DNA of 33,776 nucleotides. Source: an uncultured Phycisphaerae bacterium. Its GTDB lineage: Bacteria > Planctomycetota > Phycisphaerae > UBA1845 > PWPN01. Each line of letters starts with the position of its first letter. Position 1 is the first letter of the stretch. The notes beneath the pieces are model-generated. The model was not told the origin of the DNA. It did not search any database and was given only the letters and a program-made list of their open reading frames with translations. A program made the translations under genes and the position numbers. Below are positions 8,205 to 16,849 of this stretch, piece by piece. The DNA is taken from contig CALLOB010000073.1 of the NCBI GenBank assembly GCA_938005315.1, forward strand, positions 1 through 33,776. The letters are read 5' to 3'.

Positions 8205-8882
8205 ATGAAACGGCCAACCGCGACCGTCTGCGGCGTCCTGATCACGGTGCTGCTGTGCTCCGGCTGCCACGAGACCGCGCCGGGGCCGGCCCGGACCGGC
8301 GACTCCGGCTTCGTGACCATCTTCAACGGCAGGAGCATGGACGGCTGGGAGATCTACGTCCAGCCGGGACACGAGCTCAAACAGGACGCCTTCTACCTCG
8401 AAGACGGCGCCCTGGCCTGCAAGGGCTACGGCTACCACTGGTTCCGCTACACCGAGCCGTTGAGCGACTTCGTGCTGCGGCTGGAGTTCCGGATCGCCAG
8501 GGACTCCAACAGCGGCGTCTGCCTGCGCAGTGCCCGCGAAGGGGCTCCGCCCTTCACCGGCTTCGAGGTGCAGATCTGCGACGACACCGGCCAGCCTCCC
8601 GGCCTCCATACCACCGGTGCCATTTACGACGTGGTCAGCCCGATGTTCAACGCCTCGCGGCCGGTCGGCCAGTGGAACCAGATGGAGATCACCGTCCGGG
8701 GCCTGACCGTCGTGGTGGTGCTCAACGGCCTGAAGGTCATCGACACGGATTTTGCCTGTCTGACCGAGCCCCGCGGCAAGTTCGATTTCGCCTACGCCCA
8801 CATGCCCCGCAGCGGCTACCTGGCCCTGCAGGATCACTGGACGCCGGTCTGGTACCGCAACATCCGGCTGCGGAAGCTGTGA
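8205..8882 (+). CDS. DUF1080 (3-keto-disaccharide hydrolase family) lipoprotein
   Basis: 225 residues. The signal peptide ends in LLCSGC, so Cys21 is the probable lipidation site. From about residue 37 a single concanavalin-like jelly-roll domain carries the family opening (FNGRSMDGWE), then the SDFVLRLEFRI and SNSGVCLRS strands and GFEVQICDD, all typical of DUF1080. Members of this family hydrolyse 3-keto-glycosides produced by Gfo/Idh/MocA dehydrogenases; others are only glycan-binding. The start at 8205 has GGAGGAATCGACG directly before the ATG; an upstream ATG at 8178 is not supported. A TATCGT box at 8174-8179 would give a 19-nt leader. It ends 24 nt before the convergent GH50-like gene, with a shared palindrome in between. 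Two exported Gfo/Idh/MocA proteins in the same neighbourhood fit a 3-keto route. Confidence 0.85.
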   Translation: MKRPTATVCGVLITVLLCSGCHETAPGPARTGDSGFVTIFNGRSMDGWEIYVQPGHELKQDAFYLEDGALACKGYGYHWFRYTEPLSDFVLRLEFRIARDSNSGVCLRSAREGAPPFTGFEVQICDDTGQPPGLHTTGAIYDVVSPMFNASRPVGQWNQMEITVRGLTVVVVLNGLKVIDTDFACLTEPRGKFDFAYAHMPRSGYLALQDHWTPVWYRNIRLRKL

Positions 8883-8887
8883 TCCGA

Positions 8888-8905
8888 GGCGGGGGCGCCC
8901 CCGCC
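8888..8905. terminator. Bidirectional palindrome between convergent genes
   Basis: GGCGGGGGCGCCCCCGCC is a perfect 18-nt palindrome between two stop codons facing each other (8880-8882 and 8907-8909). It can fold into a GC stem on either transcript. No T-run follows, so it is terminator-like or an mRNA-stabilising hairpin rather than a canonical intrinsic terminator. Confidence 0.5.
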
Positions 8906-8906
8906 G

Positions 8907-11027
8907 TCACCTGCGATCCGCCCCGGCCAGCCGGCGGGCGCAGGCCTCGCCGCGCACCTGCCGGGCGGCCCGCACCAGATCGGGGTACGGCGTGTCGGTG
9001 ACATCCACAAAGCCGATGTTGTAGTTCTCCCCGTCGTAGACCCGCCCGGTCAGCGGCTGATCGACGTACTGGAACCAGTGGCAGCCGACGAACGAGGGAT
9101 GATCCAGCAGGCTGCGCACATAATCGGCATACATCGCCGCCCGGCCGGCCTGGTCGGCCGCCGCCACCAGTCCGGCGTGGAACATGCCGCGGTCCAGGGC
9201 CCCGAAGTGAAACTCGCCGATGATGCAGGGCTTGTCCAGCGTTTCGACGAATCCCCACCGTCCCGGGTCGGGCCTGGCCTCGTAGATGTTGAAGCTGACC
9301 ACGTCGCACAGCTCGGCGGCGGCTTCGACCGCTTCCTCGGTGCGCCAGGCGAAGCGGCAGCCCAGATACAGATGATTGGGGGCGAAACGCCGCATTGCGT
9401 CGCGCACCGCGGTGAAGTACTTCCGGGCCAGCAGGCGCACGAACTCTCGCAGGTCGGCCTGCATGGCCTCAGGCTGCGGCGCCTGGGGTCTCCAGGCCGG
9501 CTCGAGGCCCTCCCAGCCGGCCAGGGACGTACCCCAGGCGGCATTCAGTTCCTCGATCCGGCCGTATTTCGCCCGCAACTGTTCGAGCAGCGCCCGCTTG
9601 GCCGGCGATGCGTCCGCCGCCTCGGCCAGAGCCCCCAGGGCCAGCCCGGTGCGGCCGGTCTGGTCGCCGAAGCCCCCCCAGCTCAGCTCGTTGTCCACGA
9701 AGAAGCCCACGCACCAGGGATCATCCCCGACCTTTTCGGCCACCGCACTGACCGCCGCATCGGCATGTCCGGCGAATCGCGGATCGAACGGATCGTGCAT
9801 CCGGCCCCAGAAGTCCACGCCGCTGCTGACCGTCGCATGATCGCCGCCCACCTGCGCCGTGGCCACGTAGGGTACCCGCCCGTTGCGGTACAGCCGGGGA
9901 TCCGACCAGTTGCCGATGGTGTTGAACCCCCACGACGGCAGGCGGCGCAACACCATATCGACCCAGGCCGTCTGCCAGTCCGGCCCGTACTTGCGCTCAA
10001 GGTTGGCGGCGTAAAAGCGGAAGGTCCTCCCCTCCCGCACCGGCCCGCGGATGACGGATGTCACAGTGCCGATGTGCCGGGCCAGAGGATCGTCCTCCCC
10101 CGGCAGCCAGGTGAACATCTCCTCCCGCCCGGTGGTGATCGTGGCCTCATAAAAGGTCACGCAGTCCATGCCCAGCGAGAAGAAAACGTGCCCCTCCGGC
10201 GTCACCAGCCACCAGCGCCCATCGACCCGTTCGGTCCGGAAAAAGCCCGTGGCCCGAAGTGCCGGACCGGCCAGGCAGCCTCCGAACCGGTCCAGCCCGG
10301 CCGGCGGAGGGTTGGCCGTCAGGTCCGCCTCCTCCGCCTGCCGCCGGGCGGCCAGCTCGGAGACGTCGAGCACCTTGCCGGGCCAGGTGCCGCGGGCGTA
10401 TTGCCCGAAAGCGTCCACGATGCCCTCCAGCGGACCAGCCCAATCCATCACCCGGACATGGTCGATGAACAGCGTGATCGGCCGTGCCGGCTGATGCAGG
10501 AAGACCTGGAAGGCCGCGATCCGCGACAGATCCACGGTCGGGGAGCCGCCGACCGAGAGCAGTTTCAACCCCGCCGTCACCGGCAGGCCGCGCATGCCGC
10601 GGCTCATCGGGTCGGGGTTGAACGGCAACACAAATGTCGCGCGCTCCCCGGCGGCCACCCACCCCAGGCCCTGCCACCAATGCCGGGGATCGGTGGGCTG
10701 GGGAATCTCGTCGATGCGCACACCAAACTGGACCGGACCCGGTCCCGGGTTGGCGATATCCAGGGCCAGTCCGCCGGCGCTCTTCCAGTTCCACGGCGAC
10801 GGCGCCAGCATCCGCACCAGCGGCCATTCGGCTGGTCGGAACTCCACCTCCAGCGACTGCCGGCCGTGCGTGACGTGCTGCGTGACCCCCTGGAGGCGGG
10901 CATTGGCAGGGACGAGCATCGAGAGGTCGGCGGTGCTCTCGAACGAGTTGATCACCACCGGCCCTCGAGGGGCTTCGGCACCGAGCAGGGCTGTAACCAC
11001 CGCAGCGCAGGCCGTCAGCAGCACCAT
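8907..11027 (-). CDS. Secreted clan GH-A glycoside hydrolase, GH50 (beta-agarase)-like
   Basis: 706 residues. Residues 1-18 are a signal peptide. Residues about 23-200 look like a carbohydrate-binding jelly roll (INSFESTADL onset, FIDHVRVMDW end). From about 255 a (beta/alpha)8 domain follows: GFFRTERVDGRWWLVTPEGH, then FVDNELSWGG with Glu447 as likely acid/base, and IIGEFHFGALDRG with Glu605 as likely nucleophile. These motifs resemble GH50 beta-agarases and related planctomycete enzymes, but agarose specificity cannot be claimed. Start: ATG 11027 is preceded by GGAGGAGTCG, an excellent ribosome site. It is transcribed towards the DUF1080 gene and probably monocistronic. No sulfatase or second agarase lies close by in the window. 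Confidence 0.7.
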   Translation of the reverse strand: MVLLTACAAVVTALLGAEAPRGPVVINSFESTADLSMLVPANARLQGVTQHVTHGRQSLEVEFRPAEWPLVRMLAPSPWNWKSAGGLALDIANPGPGPVQFGVRIDEIPQPTDPRHWWQGLGWVAAGERATFVLPFNPDPMSRGMRGLPVTAGLKLLSVGGSPTVDLSRIAAFQVFLHQPARPITLFIDHVRVMDWAGPLEGIVDAFGQYARGTWPGKVLDVSELAARRQAEEADLTANPPPAGLDRFGGCLAGPALRATGFFRTERVDGRWWLVTPEGHVFFSLGMDCVTFYEATITTGREEMFTWLPGEDDPLARHIGTVTSVIRGPVREGRTFRFYAANLERKYGPDWQTAWVDMVLRRLPSWGFNTIGNWSDPRLYRNGRVPYVATAQVGGDHATVSSGVDFWGRMHDPFDPRFAGHADAAVSAVAEKVGDDPWCVGFFVDNELSWGGFGDQTGRTGLALGALAEAADASPAKRALLEQLRAKYGRIEELNAAWGTSLAGWEGLEPAWRPQAPQPEAMQADLREFVRLLARKYFTAVRDAMRRFAPNHLYLGCRFAWRTEEAVEAAAELCDVVSFNIYEARPDPGRWGFVETLDKPCIIGEFHFGALDRGMFHAGLVAAADQAGRAAMYADYVRSLLDHPSFVGCHWFQYVDQPLTGRVYDGENYNIGFVDVTDTPYPDLVRAARQVRGEACARRLAGADRR

Positions 11028-11253
11028 CGACTCCTCCGTGCACCGGGGGAAAGCCGGATCCGGTCGATCGAGACCTTCGCCGACCGGCGGCGTATTCCGG
11101 GCGAGGTGTCAGAGTACTACAAGACCGGGTTGGCGGCCACCACGGTGGTGCCGGTGGCCGACGGGTGAAGGCTGCCGACCGGTTGTAAGGCGGCGCGTTG
11201 TGCGGGGCATCATGCCCGACCGACGCATCAGCCTTGCATCCGGACGGCGCAAT

Positions 11254-11278
11254 AAAAAACGCGAGGGCCCCCGCCTCG
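11254..11278 (-). terminator. Intrinsic terminator (minus strand)
   Basis: On the minus strand CGAGG pairs with CCTCG around a CGGGGGC loop, followed by CG and six T (11254-11259). This is the clearest rho-independent terminator in the window and would end the transcript of the 87-codon gene about 200 nt past its stop codon. Confidence 0.6.
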
Positions 11279-11296
11279 ATCGGTCATCGTCCCTGG

Positions 11297-11378
11297 ATGA
11301 CCCGAACGACCCCCGACGCTGTCCTCCTCCCACAGCGTCGGGGGTGCGGCGGCGTGGCCGCCTGCCTCTTCGGGTCAT
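11297..11378. other. Three-way-junction inverted repeat, possible structured RNA
   Basis: Outer arms ATGACCCGAA (11297-11306) and TTCGGGTCAT (11369-11378) pair perfectly. Inside are two further perfect hairpins: a 13-bp stem at 11310-11322 with 11332-11344 around a 9-nt loop, and GGCGGC-GTG-GCCGCC at 11348-11362. The 9-nt loop is CCTCCTCCC on the plus strand (an exact anti-Shine-Dalgarno type motif) and GGGAGGAGG on the minus strand. The minus-strand terminator just beyond suggests it is the 3' part of the 87-codon gene's transcript. Protein-free, so function unknown. Confidence 0.5.
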
Positions 11379-11430
11379 TTCGCCGTGCCTGTCCTGCAGC
11401 CGCCGTGTCGGTGGGCGATGGCGACAGCCA

Positions 11431-11468
11431 CGGCCTTCCGGGCCGGGCGACCGGCTCAAGAGCCGGTC
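11431..11468 (-). terminator. Two tandem hairpins spanning the stop codon of the coiled-coil gene
   Basis: GACCGGCTC (11449-11457) and GAGCCGGTC (11460-11468) form a 9-bp stem with a 2-nt spacer that includes the TGA stop of the adjoining gene. A second hairpin CGGCC/GGCCG lies at 11431-11445. Neither is followed by a T-run, so they may protect or attenuate the transcript rather than end it; the true terminator is at 11254-11278. Confidence 0.4.
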
Positions 11469-11719
11469 TGCTCCTCAAGCATCTTGCGAAGCTGGGTGTT
11501 CTCCCTCCGGGTGGCTTCCAGGTCAAACAGCAGGTACTTGATCGACAACCTCAGGTAATCAATACTTTCGTGCAGGCTGTTGACCGTCTCCTTCAGTTCC
11601 TTGTGCCGCTGCTGGGTCTCCTCGGCCAGCATCGACAGCTTTTGCCGCTCCGCCACCGGCAGGGCCTTGATCTCCTGGACCAGCTCGTTCAGTTTCTTCT
11701 TGAACACGCCTTCATCCAT
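11456..11719 (-). CDS. Small coiled-coil protein, planctomycete-type, function unknown
   Basis: 87 residues, strongly charged and almost entirely helical. Heptad-like spacing of Leu, Ile and Val runs from about residue 7 to 80, so a coiled-coil dimer is likely. The central segment ESIDYLRLSIKYLLFDLEAT and the ending RRENTQLRKMLEEQTGS resemble, from memory, short uncharacterised proteins of Planctomycetota; a database search is needed to confirm this. No signal peptide, membrane segment or DNA-binding motif is visible. The ATG at 11719 has no clear Shine-Dalgarno site. The gene stands alone between the GH50-like gene and uvrA. Its stop codon sits inside a perfect hairpin, and a 200-nt folded tail with an intrinsic terminator follows. 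Role unknown. Confidence 0.75.
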   Translation of the reverse strand: MDEGVFKKKLNELVQEIKALPVAERQKLSMLAEETQQRHKELKETVNSLHESIDYLRLSIKYLLFDLEATRRENTQLRKMLEEQTGS

Positions 11720-11882
11720 TTTGGCAACCCCTGCTGGGCGGCAAAGCCGGCGAAAACCCCACCACCGGGAAGAACACCCTTGTGCGACGTACCATGCCGT
11801 CGTCTGAGGCCCTCAAAATGCATCCCGGGTGCCAGCGGACGTGCAAAAACTCACCGCGTCTCAAACGACCGTAGTCTTTGTC

Positions 11883-11902
11883 AGAACATAGGCTTGTGTT
11901 CT
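11883..11902. promoter_or_regulatory. Dyad AGAACA-N8-TGTTCT, possible operator
   Basis: A perfect 6-bp inverted repeat with an 8-nt spacer in the divergent region between the coiled-coil gene and uvrA. Because uvrA is an SOS gene in many bacteria, a LexA-type operator is conceivable, but the spacing is not that of the known GAAC-N4-GTTC box. It is a chance-level motif until comparative data exist. Confidence 0.3.
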
Positions 11903-11993
11903 ACATTCACAACCTCGACGAAAACCGGTCGAACGACCGCCTGTGCGGCTTTGTTGCGTCAGATCAACACGGTCAATGGAAAGACCCGGCTAT

Positions 11994-12022
11994 TTGATGC
12001 TTAAGTGCTTTCGGATCATAAG
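11994..12022 (+). promoter_or_regulatory. Weak sigma70-type promoter candidate for uvrA
   Basis: TTGATG and CATAAG are separated by 17 nt, in the least GC-rich part of the region. It would leave a leader of more than 200 nt. A second possible -10 box, TAGGCT at 12170-12175, lies closer to the start codon. Confidence 0.25.
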
Positions 12023-12240
12023 TTTGTAACAACCGTAGCCAGGAAGCAACGCGTTTCGCCCAGCCACATGTCCAACGCTGCGTTTGGGCAGATCAGCCAG
12101 ACAGAGGCCTGGTCTGCGGGCCGTCCCGGCCGGACCGCCGGACCGGTGGCGGGCGGAGGGGCTCCGTGCTAGGCTGCCGCTGCGGTCGGCGGAGGCCGGG
12201 GTATTGGCCCGCCAGGCCGCGGGACATCTTCGGGCCGGCC

Positions 12241-15084
12241 ATGGATTCCTCGCGCGACATCCGTATCCGCGGCGCCCGCCAGCACAACCTCCAGAACATC
12301 TCGCTGGACATACCCCGCGATTGCCTGGTGGTGGTGACCGGTCTGAGCGGCTCGGGCAAGAGTTCGCTGGCCTTCGACACCATCCACGCCGAGGGACGGC
12401 GGAAGTTCATGGAGACGCTCTCTCCGCACGTCCGGCAGTTTCTCGAGCAGATCGCCAAGCCGGATCTGGACCACATCGACGGGCTGCCCCCCACCATCGC
12501 CATTGAGCAGCGAACCGGCGCCTCCAATCCGCGATCGACCGTGGCCACGATCACCGAGGTCCACGACTACCTGCGGCTGCTGTTCGCCCGGGTGGGCGAT
12601 CCGCACTGCTGGGAGTGCGGCCGGCCGATCCGGCGGCAGGAGCCGTCGCAGATCGTGGAAGCCGTGCTGCGGCTTCCCGAAGGCACCCGGGTCATGGTGC
12701 TGGCGCCGGTGGCCCGGCGGCAAAAGGGGCCGATGCGCGAGTTGCTGAGCCGCATCGAACGCCAGGGTTTCGTGCGCATCCGGGTGAACGGAGCGGTGCA
12801 GGATTTGCGGGAGCTGGAAGCGCTCTCCGCCCGGCGGCGCTACGATCTCGAGGTGGTCGTGGACCGGCTGACGGTCGGCCGCGACATGGCCTCGCGGCTG
12901 GCCGAAAGCCTGAGCCTGGCCCTGAAGCTGGCCGACGGACTGGTGACGATCGCCTCCCAGGACGCCGCGGGTGCATGGACCGACGCGCCGTACAGCTCCC
13001 GCTTCGCCTGCGCGGTCCACCCTGAGGTGACCGTTCCCGAGCCGACGCCGGCGCTGTTCAGCTTCAACTCCCCCCACGGGGCCTGCCCGGCCTGCGACGG
13101 GCTGGGACACGTGCAGGAGTTCGACCCCGACCTGGTGGTGCCGGACCCGTCGCTCTCGCTGGCCGAGGGGGCGATCGAGGCCTGGAGGCACGGCGGCAAG
13201 CGGATGAACCTGCTGTACCGGCGGCTGCTGGACGCCTTCTGCCTGGAATTCCACGTCGCCCCGGACGTGCCCTATCGGGATCTGCCGGCCGACCTGCAGC
13301 GGATCCTGATGCACGGCACGACCGAAGAGGACATCCAGCGCCACGGGGCCTCGTTCGAGGGCGTGCTGCCGAATCTCAAGCGCCGCTGGGAGGCCACCGA
13401 CAGCGAATCGGTCAAGCAGCGGCTGCACGCCTTCATGAGCGAGCATCCCTGCGAGGCCTGCGGCGGGACGAGGCTGCGGAAGGAGGCCCTGGCGGTCAAG
13501 GTCGGCGGGCGCGGGCTGCACGAGGTGTCGGCGATGACCATCGAGCAGGCCCGGGGTTTCCTGGCGGGCCTGCGGTTCGAGGGCGAGCGTGACCGGATCG
13601 CCGCGCCGATCCTGCGCGAGCTCGACCAGCGTCTGGGCTTCATGGTCGACGTCGGCGTGGGCTATATCGCCCTGAACCGCGCCGGAGCCTCGCTCTCCGG
13701 CGGCGAGGCCCAGCGCATCCGCCTGGCCACCCAGCTGGGCAGCGGACTGGTGGGCGTGTGCTACGTGCTGGACGAGCCGACCATCGGTCTGCATCAGCGC
13801 GACAGCGGCCGACTCATCGGCACGCTGCGGCGGCTGACCGACGCGGGCAACACCGTCATCGTGGTCGAGCACGACGAGGACACCATCCGGGCGGCCGACC
13901 ACGTCATCGACATGGGTCCCGGGGCCGGAGCCCAGGGCGGGCGGATCGTCGCCCAGGGAACGCTCCAGGAGGTGCTGGCCCACCCCGAGAGCCTGACGGC
14001 CCGCTATCTGCGCGGCGAGGCGGGGATTCCCGTGCCGGCCCGGCGGCGCCCGCTCGTGGCCGCCCAGTCCGTCGAGGTCCGCGGGGCCGCCGAGAACAAC
14101 CTCAAGGCCATCGACGTCCGCATTCCGCTGGGCGGGCTGGTCTGCGTGACCGGCGTTTCCGGCAGCGGCAAGAGCACCCTGGTCAACGAGGTGCTGCTCA
14201 AGGCCCTGCAGCGCCAGATCCACGGCAGCCGCGTGCGTCCGGGACGCCACGAGCGGATCATCGGCGCCGGCCGGATCGACAAGGTCATCGCCATCGACCA
14301 GTCGCCGATCGGGCGGTCGCCGCGAAGCAATCCCTGCACCTATACCGGGGCGTTCGATGACATCCGGGGACTGTTCGCCGGAACCCGCGAGGCCCGGATC
14401 CGCGGCTACGGCCCGGGGCGATTCAGTTTCAACGTGCCCGGCGGCCGCTGCGAGGCCTGCCGCGGCCAGGGGGTCAAGCGGATCGAGATGCACTTCCTGC
14501 CCGAGGTCTATGTGATCTGCGACGTGTGCAAGGGAGCCCGGTACAACCGCGAGACGCTGGAGGTGCGTTACCGGGGCCGGAGCATCGCCGACGTGCTGGC
14601 CATGCGCGTGGAGGAGGCGATCGGGCTGTTCTCGGGCTTCGACGGCATCCGCACCGCGCTGCTGGCCCTGCACGATGTCGGGCTGGGCTACCTCGCCCTG
14701 GGGCAGACTTCGACCATGCTCTCCGGCGGAGAGGCCCAGCGCGTCAAGCTGGCCGCCGAGCTCGCCCGCCCGGCCACAGGCCACACGCTGTACGTGCTGG
14801 ATGAGCCCACCTGCGGCCTGCACTTCGCCGACGTGGACAACCTCCTGCGGGTCCTCGGCCGGCTGGTGGACCGCGGCCACACCGTGCTGGTGATCGAGCA
14901 CAACCTCGAGGTCATCAAGTGTGCCGACTGGATCATCGACCTGGGGCCCGAGGGCGGCGACCGGGGCGGTGAGGTCGTCGTCGCCGGCCGTCCCGAGGAC
15001 GTGGCCGCCCACCCGGCCAGTTGGACCGGCCGATACCTGCGCGAGCGGCTCAAGCCCTCGCCCGCGAAAAAGGTGTCAGGATGA
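12241..15084 (+). CDS. uvrA: UvrABC excinuclease subunit A
   Basis: 947 residues, the normal length for UvrA. It is the damage-recognition ATPase of nucleotide excision repair, loading UvrB at lesions. Two ABC modules are complete: Walker [10 protein letters not shown] near residue 34 and [10 protein letters not shown] in the second half; signatures [18 protein letters not shown] and [18 protein letters not shown]; Walker [11 protein letters not shown] and [10 protein letters not shown]. Zinc-binding CxxC pairs are seen at CWECG, CPACDG, CEACGG, CEACRG and CDVCKG. The start at ATG 12241 gives the usual beginning ([20 protein letters not shown]); a GTG at 12166 in frame would add an arginine-rich tail with no homology. 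No Shine-Dalgarno site is visible. It is monocistronic and convergent with the S10 peptidase 18 nt away. Confidence 0.97.
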   Translation: MDSSRDIRIRGARQHNLQNISLDIPRDCLVVVTGLSGSGKSSLAFDTIHAEGRRKFMETLSPHVRQFLEQIAKPDLDHIDGLPPTIAIEQRTGASNPRSTVATITEVHDYLRLLFARVGDPHCWECGRPIRRQEPSQIVEAVLRLPEGTRVMVLAPVARRQKGPMRELLSRIERQGFVRIRVNGAVQDLRELEALSARRRYDLEVVVDRLTVGRDMASRLAESLSLALKLADGLVTIASQDAAGAWTDAPYSSRFACAVHPEVTVPEPTPALFSFNSPHGACPACDGLGHVQEFDPDLVVPDPSLSLAEGAIEAWRHGGKRMNLLYRRLLDAFCLEFHVAPDVPYRDLPADLQRILMHGTTEEDIQRHGASFEGVLPNLKRRWEATDSESVKQRLHAFMSEHPCEACGGTRLRKEALAVKVGGRGLHEVSAMTIEQARGFLAGLRFEGERDRIAAPILRELDQRLGFMVDVGVGYIALNRAGASLSGGEAQRIRLATQLGSGLVGVCYVLDEPTIGLHQRDSGRLIGTLRRLTDAGNTVIVVEHDEDTIRAADHVIDMGPGAGAQGGRIVAQGTLQEVLAHPESLTARYLRGEAGIPVPARRRPLVAAQSVEVRGAAENNLKAIDVRIPLGGLVCVTGVSGSGKSTLVNEVLLKALQRQIHGSRVRPGRHERIIGAGRIDKVIAIDQSPIGRSPRSNPCTYTGAFDDIRGLFAGTREARIRGYGPGRFSFNVPGGRCEACRGQGVKRIEMHFLPEVYVICDVCKGARYNRETLEVRYRGRSIADVLAMRVEEAIGLFSGFDGIRTALLALHDVGLGYLALGQTSTMLSGGEAQRVKLAAELARPATGHTLYVLDEPTCGLHFADVDNLLRVLGRLVDRGHTVLVIEHNLEVIKCADWIIDLGPEGGDRGGEVVVAGRPEDVAAHPASWTGRYLRERLKPSPAKKVSG

Positions 15085-15102
15085 TTTTCGGGGACTCCGG
15101 GG

Positions 15103-16731
15103 TCATTTCGACGCCTCTTTTGGAACCGCCACGGCGTCGCGGATGAAAGCCGCGATGTCGGCCTTGAGCTTGCGCAGCGAACTGCGCTCATGGTACATCA
15201 TGTGCCCGGCGGGATAGTGCTCGTGGCGGATGTTGGCCGCCAGGGCCGGCGGAAGATCCAGGTGGTCGATGGTGTATTGCGTGCCCCAGTAGGGCGTGGC
15301 CAGGTCGAAATACCCGCTGGCGAACAGCAGCCGCAGATGCGGGTTCTTGACCATCGCCGAACGCAGCTCGTCGACCACCGATAGGTATCCCATCCCGTCC
15401 TCTCCGAAGTTCCACGGCCGAACCCTGTCGCTAAGCACCTCATACGGCAGCAGGCTGTCGTACTTCAGCTCGCGTCGGGCGTAGTCGTTGAAGCAGGAGC
15501 TGTAGGCTGCCAGGTACTGCGGCAGGCTGGGATCGAAGGCCGGCCAGTTCGACAGCGGTCTGGGATCGTGCCCGGTGACGCGGGAGTCGAAGCGGCCGAC
15601 CAGCAGGCCTTCCCCGGCGAGCAGGTGCTTCTGGAACGCCGCCGGCGCGACCCGCAGATTGGCCCGCTCGATCAGGTCCGCCGGCAGGCCGGTGTAGCGG
15701 GCCAGCCGCTGCAGGACGCGGCGCCGCGCCTCGCCGCGCAGAGCACTGCCGGCCGCCAGGGCGGTCACGTAATCACCCGTCGCCCACTCCTGAACCTCGC
15801 GAAGCGTGCGGTCCAGGTCGGCCTGCAGTTCGGCGTCGAGCCTGCGATGGTACCAGGCCGTGGCCGTGTAGGTGGGCAGGAACAGCGGGTACGGCAGGTC
15901 GTTGGCGTTCTGCGGACTGAGCGTCTGGAAGTCCAGCACCGTCGAGACGAACACGATGCCGCACAGGGCGATGCCGTGGCGGTCCAGCAGGTGCTCGGAG
16001 AGCCCCGCGGCGCGGGTGGTGCCGTAGCTTTCGCCCGCCAGGAACACCGGCGATGCCCAGCGGCGGTAGCGGGTGAGGTACAGGCGGATAAACTCCGCTA
16101 CCCACCGGATGTCCTCGCGGACGCCGTAGAACTCCTCGCGGTTCTGGCCCTCGGCCGGCCGGCTGAAGCCCGTGCCCACCGGATCGATGAACACCAGGTC
16201 GGTGGCATCCAGCCAGCTCCAGGCGTTGTCCACCAGGCGGTACGGCGGGGGCGGCGCGACGCCGTCCTCGGGGAAGTCCACCCGTCGCGGGCCGGCGGTG
16301 CCCAGATGGAGCCACACGGCCGCGGCGCCGGGCCCGCCGTTGAACACGAACATGATCGGCCGGCCGGCCGGCTCGGCGGCCAGCAGGTCGGCGTCGCCCT
16401 CGCCGGTGGATTCAGGCCTGAAGGCCTCATAAGCCACGAAGAACACGGTCGCTTTGAGCTTGTCCTGCTCGTCCTTCATCGGCATGGCCCCGGCGGTCGC
16501 GCGGTAACGCACCGGACGGTCGTCGATCCGCACCTCGTGGGTGGTGACCGAAACCTTTTCCAGGTCGCCGGCCGGTGTCGGGGCGGAGGCGGCCGTCCCG
16601 CCCGCCGGTTCACCGGCCGGTTGCGATCCGGCCGGTGCGGAGTCCGCCCCTGCCGCCTTTGCGACCGCCAGGGCCCACAGCACGATCACCGCCGCCCGTT
16701 TCACCCATGAACCTTTCTGCATCGCCATCAT
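15103..16731 (-). CDS. Secreted serine carboxypeptidase-like protein, peptidase family S10
   Basis: 542 residues. A signal peptide covers residues 1-28 (charged start, then AAVIVLWALAVAKAAGA), followed by a Pro/Ala/Gly-rich linker to about 55. The alpha/beta-hydrolase domain shows FNGGPGAAAVW (oxyanion hole), DPVGTGFS, GESYGT with Ser235 as nucleophile, SGYFDLATP with Asp476 and HYPAGHMMY with His510. The triad is complete, so it should remove C-terminal residues from peptides outside the cytoplasm. Bacterial S10 proteins are common in Planctomycetota and Acidobacteria. The start is at 16731 or the adjacent 16728, both served by GAGGA a few bases upstream; the longer frame to 16851 adds unlikely sequence and runs over the divergent rsmH start. 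It is monocistronic, and a 118-nt gap holds both promoters. Confidence 0.9.
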   Translation of the reverse strand: MMAMQKGSWVKRAAVIVLWALAVAKAAGADSAPAGSQPAGEPAGGTAASAPTPAGDLEKVSVTTHEVRIDDRPVRYRATAGAMPMKDEQDKLKATVFFVAYEAFRPESTGEGDADLLAAEPAGRPIMFVFNGGPGAAAVWLHLGTAGPRRVDFPEDGVAPPPPYRLVDNAWSWLDATDLVFIDPVGTGFSRPAEGQNREEFYGVREDIRWVAEFIRLYLTRYRRWASPVFLAGESYGTTRAAGLSEHLLDRHGIALCGIVFVSTVLDFQTLSPQNANDLPYPLFLPTYTATAWYHRRLDAELQADLDRTLREVQEWATGDYVTALAAGSALRGEARRRVLQRLARYTGLPADLIERANLRVAPAAFQKHLLAGEGLLVGRFDSRVTGHDPRPLSNWPAFDPSLPQYLAAYSSCFNDYARRELKYDSLLPYEVLSDRVRPWNFGEDGMGYLSVVDELRSAMVKNPHLRLLFASGYFDLATPYWGTQYTIDHLDLPPALAANIRHEHYPAGHMMYHERSSLRKLKADIAAFIRDAVAVPKEASK

Positions 16732-16837
16732 CCATTCCTCGCCGGGGCGACCGGCCCACGCGGCAACGTTCCGCCCCGAATAGCCGATCCTACCCTGCGG
16801 CCGCTGCCGGGGGTAGAGCCGGGCGGGCCGGCCCTCG

Positions 16838-16843
16838 TACAAT
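16838..16843 (+). promoter_or_regulatory. -10 box for a leaderless rsmH mRNA
   Basis: TACAAT is followed by six bases and the ATG at 16850. No Shine-Dalgarno site is present. The spacing equals that of TATAAT to the first base of the RNase P RNA, so transcription probably starts at the A of the start codon. Confidence 0.45.
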
Positions 16844-16849
16844 CGCGGC

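Larger units (their letters stand above)
11720..12240. other. 521-nt divergent intergenic region before uvrA
   Basis: Less GC-rich than its surroundings. It separates the minus-strand coiled-coil gene from plus-strand uvrA and contains no convincing gene. It holds the dyad at 11883-11902 and a weak promoter match at 11994-12022, both listed separately. Confidence 0.6.

Noticed and set aside
11947..11965. GGCTTTGTTG sequence resembling an IS903-type insertion sequence end
   Set aside because: Only about ten bases match from memory. No opposite end, target duplication or transposase is found in the intergenic region.
12169..15012. 947-codon frame antisense to uvrA
   Set aside because: Mirror image of a highly conserved gene; its composition is typical of a GC shadow and it has no motif of its own.
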